A stretch of DNA of 7,164 nt from Pedosphaera sp. (GTDB taxonomy: Bacteria; Verrucomicrobiota; Verrucomicrobiae; Limisphaerales; Pedosphaeraceae), in assembly GCA_028293265.1 (NCBI GenBank), contig JAQGPB010000216.1, positions 1-7,164 of the forward strand, written 5' to 3'. Numbering within the stretch: the first letter of the stretch is position 1; every line of letters starts with the position of its first letter. The notes beneath the pieces are model-generated. The model ran no database searches, was not told where the DNA came from, and saw only the letters and a program-made list of their open reading frames with translations. This document shows, one piece after another, positions 1-6,052 of this stretch. Both the position numbers and the translations under genes were made by a program.

Positions 1-15
1 ACTCCGCCAGGCCGT

Positions 16-52
16 GGAGTGCGGTGGCAAGCGCAGCGCGACACCGCTTTGG
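16..52. repeat. REP-like palindromic repeat element
   Basis: A GC-rich element that can fold on itself. GCGGTG (21-26) pairs with CACCGC (42-47), and inside this outer stem GCGC (31-34) pairs with GCGC (36-39). Read in one frame it gives the peptide CGGKRSATPL, which I recall as a recurrent spurious N-terminus in Pedosphaera-type genome annotations; that is memory, not a search. It lies upstream of the PSD1 gene and is probably non-coding, although an open frame from GTG 14 runs through it into that gene. It may be a dispersed REP/BIME-like element. Confidence 0.5.
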
Positions 53-135
53 ATTGAAACCGCCGCGACCGCAGCTCCCGACTCCCTCCATTTCTTCCTT
101 GCCTTCGTTTGCTTCTGTAAAAAATTCCGGTTCAT

Positions 136-143
136 GGAAAGGA
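136..143 (+). promoter_or_regulatory. ribosome binding site deciding the PSD1 start
   Basis: The purine run GGAAAGGA ends 8 bases before ATG 152, a normal Shine-Dalgarno distance. The competing starts GTG 14, ATG 134 and ATG 185 have no comparable purine run. This is the main reason for placing the start at 152. Confidence 0.5.
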
Positions 144-151
144 CCGGTGTG

Positions 152-3019
152 ATGGGATTTCCCCCATTCGATGTTCGATGTTCGATGTTCAATGTTCGAT
201 GTTTCCCAATTTATTTTCCTCTCCTCGCTTTCGCCCTGGCCCTCTCCCCTGCCATGTTCGCCGCCGAGCCCACCGCATCCGACCTCGAATTTTTCGAGAC
301 CAAGGTCCGCCCCATCCTCGCGAATAATTGTTACAAGTGCCACAGCCAGCAAGCGCCCAAGCTCAAGGGCGGTCTGTCCGTTGAATCTCGCGAAGCATTG
401 TTGAAAGGCGGCGAAACCGGCCCGGCCATCGTTCCCGGCGACCCGGAGAAAAGTCTGTTCATCAAAGCCATTCGTTACGGCGATCCGGATTTGCAGATGC
501 CGCCCAAGGACAAAAAACTTTCCAACGATGAAATCCAGTGTCTGACCACCTGGGTCAAGATGGGCGCGCCGTATTCCAAACCGTCAGCCTCGCTGGCCAA
601 GAACGCCGGCAAATCGGACCGCGATCATTGGTCATTCAAACAAATCAAAAAATCTCCCGTTCCCGCCGTGAAGGATACCAACTGGATTTCCAACCCGGTT
701 GATAATTTCATCGTCGCCAAATTGGAGGAGAACGGGATGAAGCCTTCGCCGATTGCCGACAAGCGCACCTTGATACGCCGCGCCACATTCGACCTCATCG
801 GCCTGGCCCCGACACTCAAGGAGACGGAAGATTTTCTGAACGACAATTCACCAGACGCCTTCGCCAAGGTCGTAGACCGTTTGCTCGCGTCCCCGCAATA
901 TGGCGAACGTTGGGGCCGTTACTGGCTCGACACGGCCCGTTACTCGGACACGAAAGGTGACGTGAAGCAAAACCAGGAAGACTTCCGCTACCCGTTCGCC
1001 TGGACTTACCGGGATTACGTGATCCGCTCCTTCAATGAAGACAAACCGTATAACCGCTTCATTCTCGAACAAATCGCGGCGGACAAATTAAACCTGCCCG
1101 ACCGGAGCACGCTGGCCGCGATGGGTTTTCTGACGGTTGGCGACCACTTCAACAGTTCGGCTAACGACATCATCAACGACCGCATCGACGTAGTCACCAA
1201 GGGAACGTTGGGTTTGACAGTCACCTGCGCCCGCTGCCATGACCACAAATTCGATCCGATTCCCACCAAAGATTATTATTCGCTGCGCGGCATTTTTGCG
1301 AGTTCCGTCGAGCCGAAGGAATATCCCATCCTGGGCAAAATCGAGATGACTCCGCAATACCAGGAATTCGCCACGAAATACAATGAATTGACCCAGCAGT
1401 TGACTGCGCTTGAGGCAATCCGAGGCGGCGGCAAAAACAAGGAACGAAAACAGAAGGAAGTCCAGTTGCGGCGCGAAATCGCCGCATTGGAAATCACCCA
1501 TCCCGGTTCACCGCCGCGAGCCATGGTCCTCGTGGATCGCCCCAAACCTGCTGATTCACCCGTCTTTCTCCGTGGCGAGGCTGAAAACCAAGGCGAGATC
1601 GCGCCACGCCGGTTTTTGGAAATCCTTTCCGGCCCGAATCGTCCCTTGTTTAACAAAAATGGCAGCGGCCGTCTTGAACTCGCCTACGCCATCATCAGCC
1701 CGAGCAATCCGCTTACCGCCCGCGTCATGGTCAACCGCATCTGGCTGCATCACTTTGGCGAAGGCATCGTGACGACACCAGATGACTTTGGCAACCAATC
1801 AGCCCCGCCCAGCCACCCGGAACTGCTTGATTATCTGGCATCTACGTTCATCGCCGACGGTTGGTCCGTCAAAAAATTGCACCGAACCATCATGCTATCA
1901 AGCACTTACCAGCAAAGCAGTGACGAAAACCCCCGTTATTCTGCAATAGACCCCGATAATAAATGGCTCTGGCGCATGAACCGCCGCCGCCTCGATTTCG
2001 AAGCCCTCCGCGACACCGTCCTGGCCATCGGCGGCGACCTGGACTTGACGGTCGGCGGCAGACCGGTGCGCCTCGATGCGGAGCCATACCCGTTGCGCCG
2101 AACCGTCTATGGTTTGGTGGACCGCAGAAACATTCCGAATATGTTTTCCGCCTTCGACTTTGCCAGTCCAGACCTGACCACCGGCAAACGCGAAAACACC
2201 GTGGTGCCGCAGCAGGCGCTCTTCATGATGAACAGCCCGCTGGTCGTCGAACAGGCGCGCAACGCCGTCCGTCGCGTGGATTTCAAGGCCCAGGCCAAAA
2301 TGGAATCGCGCATTGATCTGCTTTATAAATTGATTTATCAGCGCAGCCCAACCGACGTCGAAATGAGGCTGGCAAAAGATTACCTCAGTTCCGACACCGC
2401 CACGGAATGGCAGACCACCCCTCAATCCGCCTGGGAATATGGCTTCGGCGAATACGATTTGAGCCTGAAGCGCGTCAAACAATTCGTCCCGATGGGCAAT
2501 TTCGCCAACCGCGCCTGGCAGCCCGGCGGCAAGAATCTCGACAACACCCTGCGCGGCCTGAGCCTCACGCCGGACGGTGGCAACCCCGGCAAGCCTTACG
2601 CCGTTATCCGCCGTTGGACTTCCCCGCGCGAGGGTTACATCGCGATTAACGGTACCCTGTCCCATCCCACCAAGGATGGTGACGGCGTCCAAGGCCGGAT
2701 TGTTTCCAGCCGCGCGGGCGAACTGGGAAGCTGGATTGCTTACGGCAGCCAGGCCCAAACCGCACTGTCACATGTCCATGTGAATCGCGGCGAAACAATT
2801 GATTTTGTGACCGATTGCCGCGAAAACCCCAGGAGCGACAATTTCAAATGGGCACCCAGCATCAAAATGGAACCCATCGCAAACCTCCCCGCGGAAGCCG
2901 TCATGGAATGGCAGGCCCAGCGCGATTTCAGCGGTGAAATGCATGCGCGCCGTTTGAATGCCTGGGAAAAATTCGCCCAGGTCCTCCTCGAGACGAACGA
3001 ATTGACCTTCGTAAATTAG
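152..3019 (+). CDS. secreted PSD1-type cytochrome protein (PSCyt1-DUF1549-DUF1553) with extra C-terminal domain
   Basis: A 955-residue exported protein of the family abundant in Planctomycetes and Verrucomicrobia; its biochemical role is unsettled, and heme-linked or glycan-related functions have been proposed. Residues 1-38 form a signal peptide with hydrophobic core FPIYFPLLAFALALSPA. The PSCyt1 cytochrome c module (about 50-140) has the heme motif CYKCH (60-64) and a possible Met ligand in QMPP (116). DUF1549 (about 177-385) ends with a second CxxCH, CARCHDHKFDP (359-369). A charged, coiled-coil-like stretch covers about 409-449. DUF1553 (about 505-745) carries VNRIWLHHFG, LHRTIMLSSTYQQSS, RRTVYG and PQQALFMMNSPLV. 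Residues about 755-915 form a beta-rich extra domain before the usual closing helix NAWEKFAQVLLETNELTFVN. ATG 152 is chosen for its ribosome binding site; ATG 185 gives a more typical 27-residue signal peptide and is a real alternative. The usual DUF1501 partner does not follow. Confidence 0.93.
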   Translation: MGFPPFDVRCSMFNVRCFPIYFPLLAFALALSPAMFAAEPTASDLEFFETKVRPILANNCYKCHSQQAPKLKGGLSVESREALLKGGETGPAIVPGDPEKSLFIKAIRYGDPDLQMPPKDKKLSNDEIQCLTTWVKMGAPYSKPSASLAKNAGKSDRDHWSFKQIKKSPVPAVKDTNWISNPVDNFIVAKLEENGMKPSPIADKRTLIRRATFDLIGLAPTLKETEDFLNDNSPDAFAKVVDRLLASPQYGERWGRYWLDTARYSDTKGDVKQNQEDFRYPFAWTYRDYVIRSFNEDKPYNRFILEQIAADKLNLPDRSTLAAMGFLTVGDHFNSSANDIINDRIDVVTKGTLGLTVTCARCHDHKFDPIPTKDYYSLRGIFASSVEPKEYPILGKIEMTPQYQEFATKYNELTQQLTALEAIRGGGKNKERKQKEVQLRREIAALEITHPGSPPRAMVLVDRPKPADSPVFLRGEAENQGEIAPRRFLEILSGPNRPLFNKNGSGRLELAYAIISPSNPLTARVMVNRIWLHHFGEGIVTTPDDFGNQSAPPSHPELLDYLASTFIADGWSVKKLHRTIMLSSTYQQSSDENPRYSAIDPDNKWLWRMNRRRLDFEALRDTVLAIGGDLDLTVGGRPVRLDAEPYPLRRTVYGLVDRRNIPNMFSAFDFASPDLTTGKRENTVVPQQALFMMNSPLVVEQARNAVRRVDFKAQAKMESRIDLLYKLIYQRSPTDVEMRLAKDYLSSDTATEWQTTPQSAWEYGFGEYDLSLKRVKQFVPMGNFANRAWQPGGKNLDNTLRGLSLTPDGGNPGKPYAVIRRWTSPREGYIAINGTLSHPTKDGDGVQGRIVSSRAGELGSWIAYGSQAQTALSHVHVNRGETIDFVTDCRENPRSDNFKWAPSIKMEPIANLPAEAVMEWQAQRDFSGEMHARRLNAWEKFAQVLLETNELTFVN
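167..201. repeat. heptamer tandem array TTCGATG x5
   Basis: Five uninterrupted 7-base units: TTCGATG three times, TTCAATG once, then TTCGATG. The array lies within the 5' coding region of the PSD1 gene and encodes FDVRCSMFNVRC just before the signal-peptide core. Because 7 is not a multiple of 3, an ATG recurs every 7 bases and so falls in each of the three frames; ATG 185 is the one in frame with the gene. FDVRCSMFDVRC-type peptides are, from memory, common in verrucomicrobial annotations, which suggests a dispersed repeat. Confidence 0.9.
2411..2908 (+). other. accessory beta-rich domain inserted in the PSD1 C-terminus
   Basis: This segment of the PSD1 protein (about residues 755-920) lies between the end of DUF1553 and the terminal helix. 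It reads as alternating short strands with conserved-looking elements RRWTSPREGYIAINGTL, GDGVQGRIVSS and NRGETIDFVTDC. The pattern of a W-x-x-P start, a GDGV turn and a final strand with D-C resembles the beta-sandwich add-ons seen in other planctomycete/verrucomicrobial PSD1 proteins, possibly carbohydrate-binding; that role is inferred. The second PSD1 gene in the window has only a Lys/Gly-rich linker at the same place. Confidence 0.55.
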
Positions 3020-3061
3020 CGCCGTTGATCGGATCTTGATCAGGCGGACAGAACTTCCCGG

Positions 3062-3079
3062 CCCATACAAACGTATGGG
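3062..3079. other. small perfect hairpin in the PSD1-hydrolase gap
   Basis: CCCATAC (3062-3068), a 4-base loop AAAC, and GTATGGG (3073-3079) form a perfect 7-base-pair inverted repeat 42 bases after the PSD1 stop. No T-run follows, so it is not a standard intrinsic terminator. It could be a weak terminator, an mRNA-protecting hairpin or an operator. The rest of the 178-base gap shows no convincing promoter; a lone TTGACT at 3101 has no matching -10. Confidence 0.45.
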
Positions 3080-3197
3080 GCCAATTTCGCCTCCGTTTTC
3101 TTGACTGGCGCTTTTAACAATGAAACCCTTGGACGTTCACCCGTTAACAACCCGGCCACCTGTCTCTCGGCCTCAAGCAAACAGTCCAGATTATTCT

Positions 3198-4715
3198 ATG
3201 AAAGCAATCTACTCTCTTCGGGCAAAGCTTCTGAGCATTGCGCTACTGCTAACTATGATGCACGCACCCTCGGCCAAAGCCGGCGGTCCGGTCGGCGTGG
3301 ATGGCGGCTGGGTCGTCAATAGCGACGGCTCGCCAGGCCTGACCCCGGCGCAATGTTCAGCCTACACCGCCGCGGGCGTCGGCTGGCTGCGAATCGAATT
3401 CCGGCTGGTCAACAATAACACCACCTGGAACAGCACCATGCTCTCCTATTACGACACGGTGATCAACAACGCGCGCGCCGCCGGTTTGCAGATTAACGGC
3501 CTGATTGACAATACCTCGTGGCCCGGAGGTCAATCAATTTGGGATGCCAACAACTATGAAAACACCGGCGGCAACGGCGCCAATTCTTACACCACCTCAT
3601 TCGCCACCGGCGCCGTGAACCCGATCGTGGCCCATTTTCACGACCGGATAAAGCAATACGAGATTTGGAACGAACCAAGCACCTGGACCACCCAAAACGG
3701 CACTCAATACACGGGCGCCAGCTTTATGTATCCCTCGGTCTATGCTCAACTGGTCACGTCCGCGTGGATCGCCGTGCATGAGACCCTGGGCATCAGCGAC
3801 TGCAAAGTGATCACCGGCGGCATCTTTGGCCACACCACCCTGCCTTCAAATGATCCCAACTATGCCAATCAAAATTCCGGGGCCAGTTGGCTCACCTCGA
3901 TGTTTCAGATGGGAAACAATTCGGTGGTCAATTGTTTCAACTCCGCCCGGTCAAAGTATGGACAGTATCCGATGGATGGCTACGGCGAACATTTGTATAT
4001 TGATTACAATATCCAGACCACCAGCGCCGATGTTTCGCAATACTTTGGCCTGGTAAGGAACGCCTATCGGGCCTATGATACTTCGGCCCGGGCGAATACT
4101 TACATGACGGAATTTGGCTGGAACTCAAGCCAGTGTGGCGTGACTTACCAGGCCGACAATCTCGCCACCGCCTTCTCCACCATGAATGTCGGCGGCTCTG
4201 GCGCCTATATTAAATACGCAAGTTGGTTTACCTGGAAAGACGGAGGGGCTGGGGATTACGGAGTCCTGTACTCGAACGGAACCCAAAAGCCGGACTATGC
4301 CAACTTCGTGTTTTGGGAAACCTATCAGGGCTACTGGTCCGACGGCACCCTGGACACCGTCATCCAGAATTACTTCAACGGCCATGGCGGTCAGGCCAAA
4401 CTTGGCAACGCCTTCGACAATGGCGGCAGCGCGTTTGTTCACAAATGGACCGGCGGCTCATTTTGGGCTGACGTCCAGGATTTTACAGGTGGTGCGAACG
4501 GAAGCACCACCATCTTTGAGACTGGCTTTGGCGGCAATCCCACCTATCAGGTCAACAGTCTTAATGGATTCTGGGCGTGGTACATGACTCATGGAGGGAT
4601 GAGCACCTTTGGCTGTCCGAACAACGATCAGTACGCCTATAATAATGGTTATCGCCAAGATTTTCAGGTCCATTATCTGACTTGGGATCCGACCAATGGT
4701 GTGGTGCAACATTGA
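3198..4715 (+). CDS. secreted clan GH-A-like glycoside hydrolase with LGFP-like C-terminal module
   Basis: A 505-residue exported enzyme, probably a retaining beta-glycosidase acting on an extracellular polysaccharide. ATG 3198 is chosen because it begins a clean signal peptide (MKAIYSLRAKLLSIALLLTM, cut after AKA at 28). The frame opens upstream at ATG 3120, but that adds a Pro-rich stretch before the signal peptide. The body (about 29-385) fits a TIM barrel: VGWLRIEFRL at strand 2 with Arg 65; the acid/base Glu in YEIWNEP (Glu 159); YGEHLY with His 265 near strand 6; the likely nucleophile in YMTEFGW (Glu 305); and WFTWKD at strand 8. After a linker, residues about 399-505 contain LGNAFDNGGSAFVHKW, VQDFTGG and FGCPNNDQ...RQDFQ...LTWDP, resembling LGFP-type repeats linked to envelope or carbohydrate attachment. 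The exact GH family is not recognised; GH5- or GH39-like are options. Neither start has a clear Shine-Dalgarno sequence. Confidence 0.82.
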   Translation: MKAIYSLRAKLLSIALLLTMMHAPSAKAGGPVGVDGGWVVNSDGSPGLTPAQCSAYTAAGVGWLRIEFRLVNNNTTWNSTMLSYYDTVINNARAAGLQINGLIDNTSWPGGQSIWDANNYENTGGNGANSYTTSFATGAVNPIVAHFHDRIKQYEIWNEPSTWTTQNGTQYTGASFMYPSVYAQLVTSAWIAVHETLGISDCKVITGGIFGHTTLPSNDPNYANQNSGASWLTSMFQMGNNSVVNCFNSARSKYGQYPMDGYGEHLYIDYNIQTTSADVSQYFGLVRNAYRAYDTSARANTYMTEFGWNSSQCGVTYQADNLATAFSTMNVGGSGAYIKYASWFTWKDGGAGDYGVLYSNGTQKPDYANFVFWETYQGYWSDGTLDTVIQNYFNGHGGQAKLGNAFDNGGSAFVHKWTGGSFWADVQDFTGGANGSTTIFETGFGGNPTYQVNSLNGFWAWYMTHGGMSTFGCPNNDQYAYNNGYRQDFQVHYLTWDPTNGVVQH

Positions 4716-5073
4716 TTCCCGGAACTGGCCGGCAATCAGCACGACTGGGTCAAATTGAACCGGGGGATGGTTTGCCGTCTGGGCGCATTTCGCCGGTACC
4801 ACCACGGCCTGCGCTCCGTCATTCGCCTGCCGAACCCGGGTCCATCCGTGGTTAAAAACCCTCCTGCCCCGTTGCAGAAAAACGACCCTTTTTACGTGTA
4901 GGGAAAAAAGAATTTTTCACGCCCCAAAAAGATCGTGTTTTTCTGAAAGCAGCAAACCCGCATAAACATTGGCCGCAACCGCCTTTTTTTCACAAAGATT
5001 CATCCAAATAAAAAAACGTGACAATCCTACCTTAGGTTTCATTTTCCAAGATCCCATCAGTTAAGCTGGCTCC
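4716..5073. other. non-coding gap, AT-rich with homopolymer runs
   Basis: No credible gene is seen here. The right half is distinctly AT-rich with many A and T runs. GAAAAA (4903-4908) and TTTTTC (4913-4918) form a 6-base-pair A/T hairpin around loop AGAA. A T7 run lies at 4984-4990, just after a GC-rich GGCCGCAACCGCC stretch. One of these may end the hydrolase transcript, but neither has a strong GC stem plus U-tract, so no terminator is called. Confidence 0.5.
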
Positions 5074-5130
5074 ATGAATGCTCAAAATAGAGTATGTCGG
5101 GGTATGGGCCGGGAGATTGGCAATGTAGCG

Positions 5131-5145
5131 CGGGCGTCCCGCCCG
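5131..5145. repeat. GC-rich hairpin CGGGC/GCCCG
   Basis: CGGGC (5131-5135), spacer GTCCC, and GCCCG (5141-5145) form an inverted repeat inside GCGCGGGCGTCCCGCCCG. I recall a nearly identical string as a common intergenic element in verrucomicrobial genomes; this was not searched. It sits directly before the CTCAACC heptamer array, as if it were one part of a composite repeat. Confidence 0.5.
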
Positions 5146-5156
5146 TCGCCCGGCCC

Positions 5157-5184
5157 CTCAACCCTCAACCAACAACCTTCAACC
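5157..5184. repeat. heptamer tandem array CTCAACC x4
   Basis: Four contiguous 7-base units: CTCAACC, CTCAACC, AACAACC and TTCAACC. The period matches the TTCGATG array in the PSD1 gene, and the degenerate TTCAACC unit differs from that array's TTCAATG unit only in the last two bases. No gene is credible here; the open frames across it encode low-complexity Ser/Thr/Pro/Asn peptides. Confidence 0.85.
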
Positions 5185-5227
5185 ACATCGGGGCGAAGTT
5201 TCCCGCCAAATCAGCCCTTGTCCCACT

Positions 5228-5241
5228 CTCAACCCTCAACC
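5228..5241. repeat. heptamer pair CTCAACC x2
   Basis: Two further exact CTCAACC units (5228-5234, 5235-5241), 43 bases after the four-unit array. They are the same heptamer family as 5157-5184 and are separated from it by the first copy of the duplicated unit. Confidence 0.75.
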
Positions 5242-5270
5242 ATTTGGTCCAGCCAGCCCCATTCCGCCCA

Positions 5271-5330
5271 TTGGAACTTGGAGCTTGGTTATTCTCTGGT
5301 GCTTGGAGCTTGGACGCTTGGAGCTTCTCC
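5271..5330. repeat. degenerate heptamer array CTTGGAG
   Basis: A 7-base-period array with drift. CTTGGAG units occur at 5277, 5302 and 5317, with variants CTTGGTT (5284), CTTGGAC (5309) and CTTCTCC (5324). Two interruptions, ATTCTCTGGTG and a single inserted G, break the register. The open frames read as Leu/Gly/Ala/Trp repeats and are not believable proteins. Confidence 0.75.
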
Positions 5331-5501
5331 AACGGCGCGGAGTTTCTCACCAAATCAGACCAAATTTGCGCGCCACTCCGCTTTCCATCCCGCCTTCCAC
5401 CCGCAGAAGCGGCGCGAACGCCGCGCTCCGTGGTGGTACCGCCAAGCTGCGCCCCTGCCGTCTCCCGATTCGAAATTCCAAGGGACATTTGCGCCGACGT
5501 C
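5331..5501. other. non-coding stretch with GC hairpin before the small membrane-protein gene
   Basis: Apart from the second copy of the duplicated unit, this part holds one notable structure: GCGGCG (5409-5414) and CGCCGC (5419-5424) form a perfect 6-base-pair stem around loop CGAA. Open frames in three registers cross it (ends near 5507-5521), but all are low-complexity, overlap each other and lack a plausible start region. I see no gene. Confidence 0.55.
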
Positions 5502-5524
5502 GTGTAAACTCTGATGTGTAAACT
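5502..5524 (+). promoter_or_regulatory. tandem 9-base direct repeat GTGTAAACT, possible operator
   Basis: GTGTAAACT occurs exactly at 5502-5510 and again at 5516-5524, a 14-base start-to-start spacing. The second copy ends on the first base of the predicted -35 box of the downstream promoter. The placement fits a regulator site, but no regulator is identifiable in the window. Confidence 0.45.
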
Positions 5525-5551
5525 TGAAAATCCGGGTTTTGGCTGTATGAT
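5524..5551 (+). promoter_or_regulatory. sigma-70-like promoter of the DUF883-like gene
   Basis: TTGAAA (5524-5529), a 16-base spacer and TATGAT (5546-5551) make a good -35/-10 pair. Transcription would start near 5558, giving a leader of about 20 bases before ATG 5578. The leader has no strong Shine-Dalgarno sequence. Confidence 0.55.
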
Positions 5552-5577
5552 GAGCGCAACCAGGCAATCAGACCATT

Positions 5578-5922
5578 ATGGAAGTGTTTTTCAAGAACCT
5601 GACACCGGAAGAAGTCACGCCGGAAAAATTGCTGCACGATTTGAGCGTGCTGGGCGAAAATACCGAGGAATTCTTTCGCATCTCACAAGGGCAACTGGCG
5701 GAAAAATCCAAGGAAAAATTTCTCAAAGGACTGGAACAGATGAAAGCCACCTGCCACAACCTGCAGGAGCAGGTCGGAGCGGGACATGGTTGGAACGCCC
5801 AGACCGAGCGCGGATTTCCATATGTCACGATGGCCATTGTGTTTGGCTTGGGCATGTTGACGGCGGCATTGACCGTGCGACGACCAAGCCAATGTGACCA
5901 AGATATTGCTGTTAAAAGCTGA
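5578..5922 (+). CDS. small tail-anchored membrane protein, DUF883/ElaB-YqjD-like
   Basis: A 114-residue protein. Residues 1-75 are hydrophilic, charged and helix-prone (LLHDLSVLGENTEEFF, then KSKEKFLKGLEQMKATCHNLQEQ), with one Cys at 59. One transmembrane segment follows at about 81-100 (PYVTMAIVFGLGMLTAALTV), then Arg-Arg and a short polar tail. A long amphipathic N-terminal helix, one C-terminal membrane helix and a closing RR pair are typical of DUF883 proteins such as ElaB and YqjD, which are inner-membrane, ribosome-associated, stationary-phase proteins in E. coli. Length is close to that family's usual 100 residues or so. The tail after RR, ending CDQDIAVKS, is longer than usual. The gene has its own promoter and looks monocistronic. 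Family membership is by pattern, not search; a generic tail-anchored protein is the alternative. Confidence 0.72.
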   Translation: MEVFFKNLTPEEVTPEKLLHDLSVLGENTEEFFRISQGQLAEKSKEKFLKGLEQMKATCHNLQEQVGAGHGWNAQTERGFPYVTMAIVFGLGMLTAALTVRRPSQCDQDIAVKS

Positions 5923-6052
5923 TATTCAACTCTTTAGAACAGGACCGGCTTCTTCTTCCACTTGTCACAAATCCTGTAACCTGCCTTTGGCGGAGAACGT
6001 CTGGTTCGATGCAGCACTGAAATGTTAACAGACAAAATTACAAAGACCTAAT

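Larger units (their letters stand above)
5193..5361. repeat. duplicated 25-base unit (5193-5217 and 5337-5361)
   Basis: Two direct copies built on the core GTTTC(C/T)C(G/A)CCAAATCAG match at 21 of 25 positions and start 144 bases apart. Each follows a heptamer array: copy 1 comes after CTCAACC and copy 2 after CTTGGAG. This suggests that array plus downstream core is one composite repeat unit that was duplicated or inserted twice. Confidence 0.7.

Noticed and set aside
14..151. N-terminal extension of the PSD1 gene from GTG 14 or ATG 134
   Set aside because: It runs through a repeat-like palindrome, lacks a ribosome binding site and would bury the signal peptide behind 46 or 6 extra residues.
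1898..2758. 286-residue antisense open frame
   Set aside because: It lies opposite a well-conserved stretch of the PSD1 gene and has no family resemblance; it is a shadow of codon bias.
3120..3197. Start of the glycoside hydrolase at ATG 3120
   Set aside because: It adds 26 Pro-rich residues before a complete and typical signal peptide starting at 3198; no ribosome binding site supports it.
4903..4918. Terminator of the glycoside hydrolase gene
   Set aside because: The stem is almost entirely A/T, lies about 190 bases after the stop and has no following T-run.
5157..5361. CRISPR array
   Set aside because: The repeats are 7-base tandem units without unique spacers; the 25-base duplication has only two imperfect copies.
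5074..5514. Overlapping open frames in two plus registers and one minus register
   Set aside because: All are low-complexity translations of heptamer arrays and GC hairpins, with no recognisable domain or start signal.
5514..5897. 127-residue open frame overlapping the DUF883-like gene
   Set aside because: It is in a different frame from the protein with a clear transmembrane segment and RR end, and has no sensible composition.
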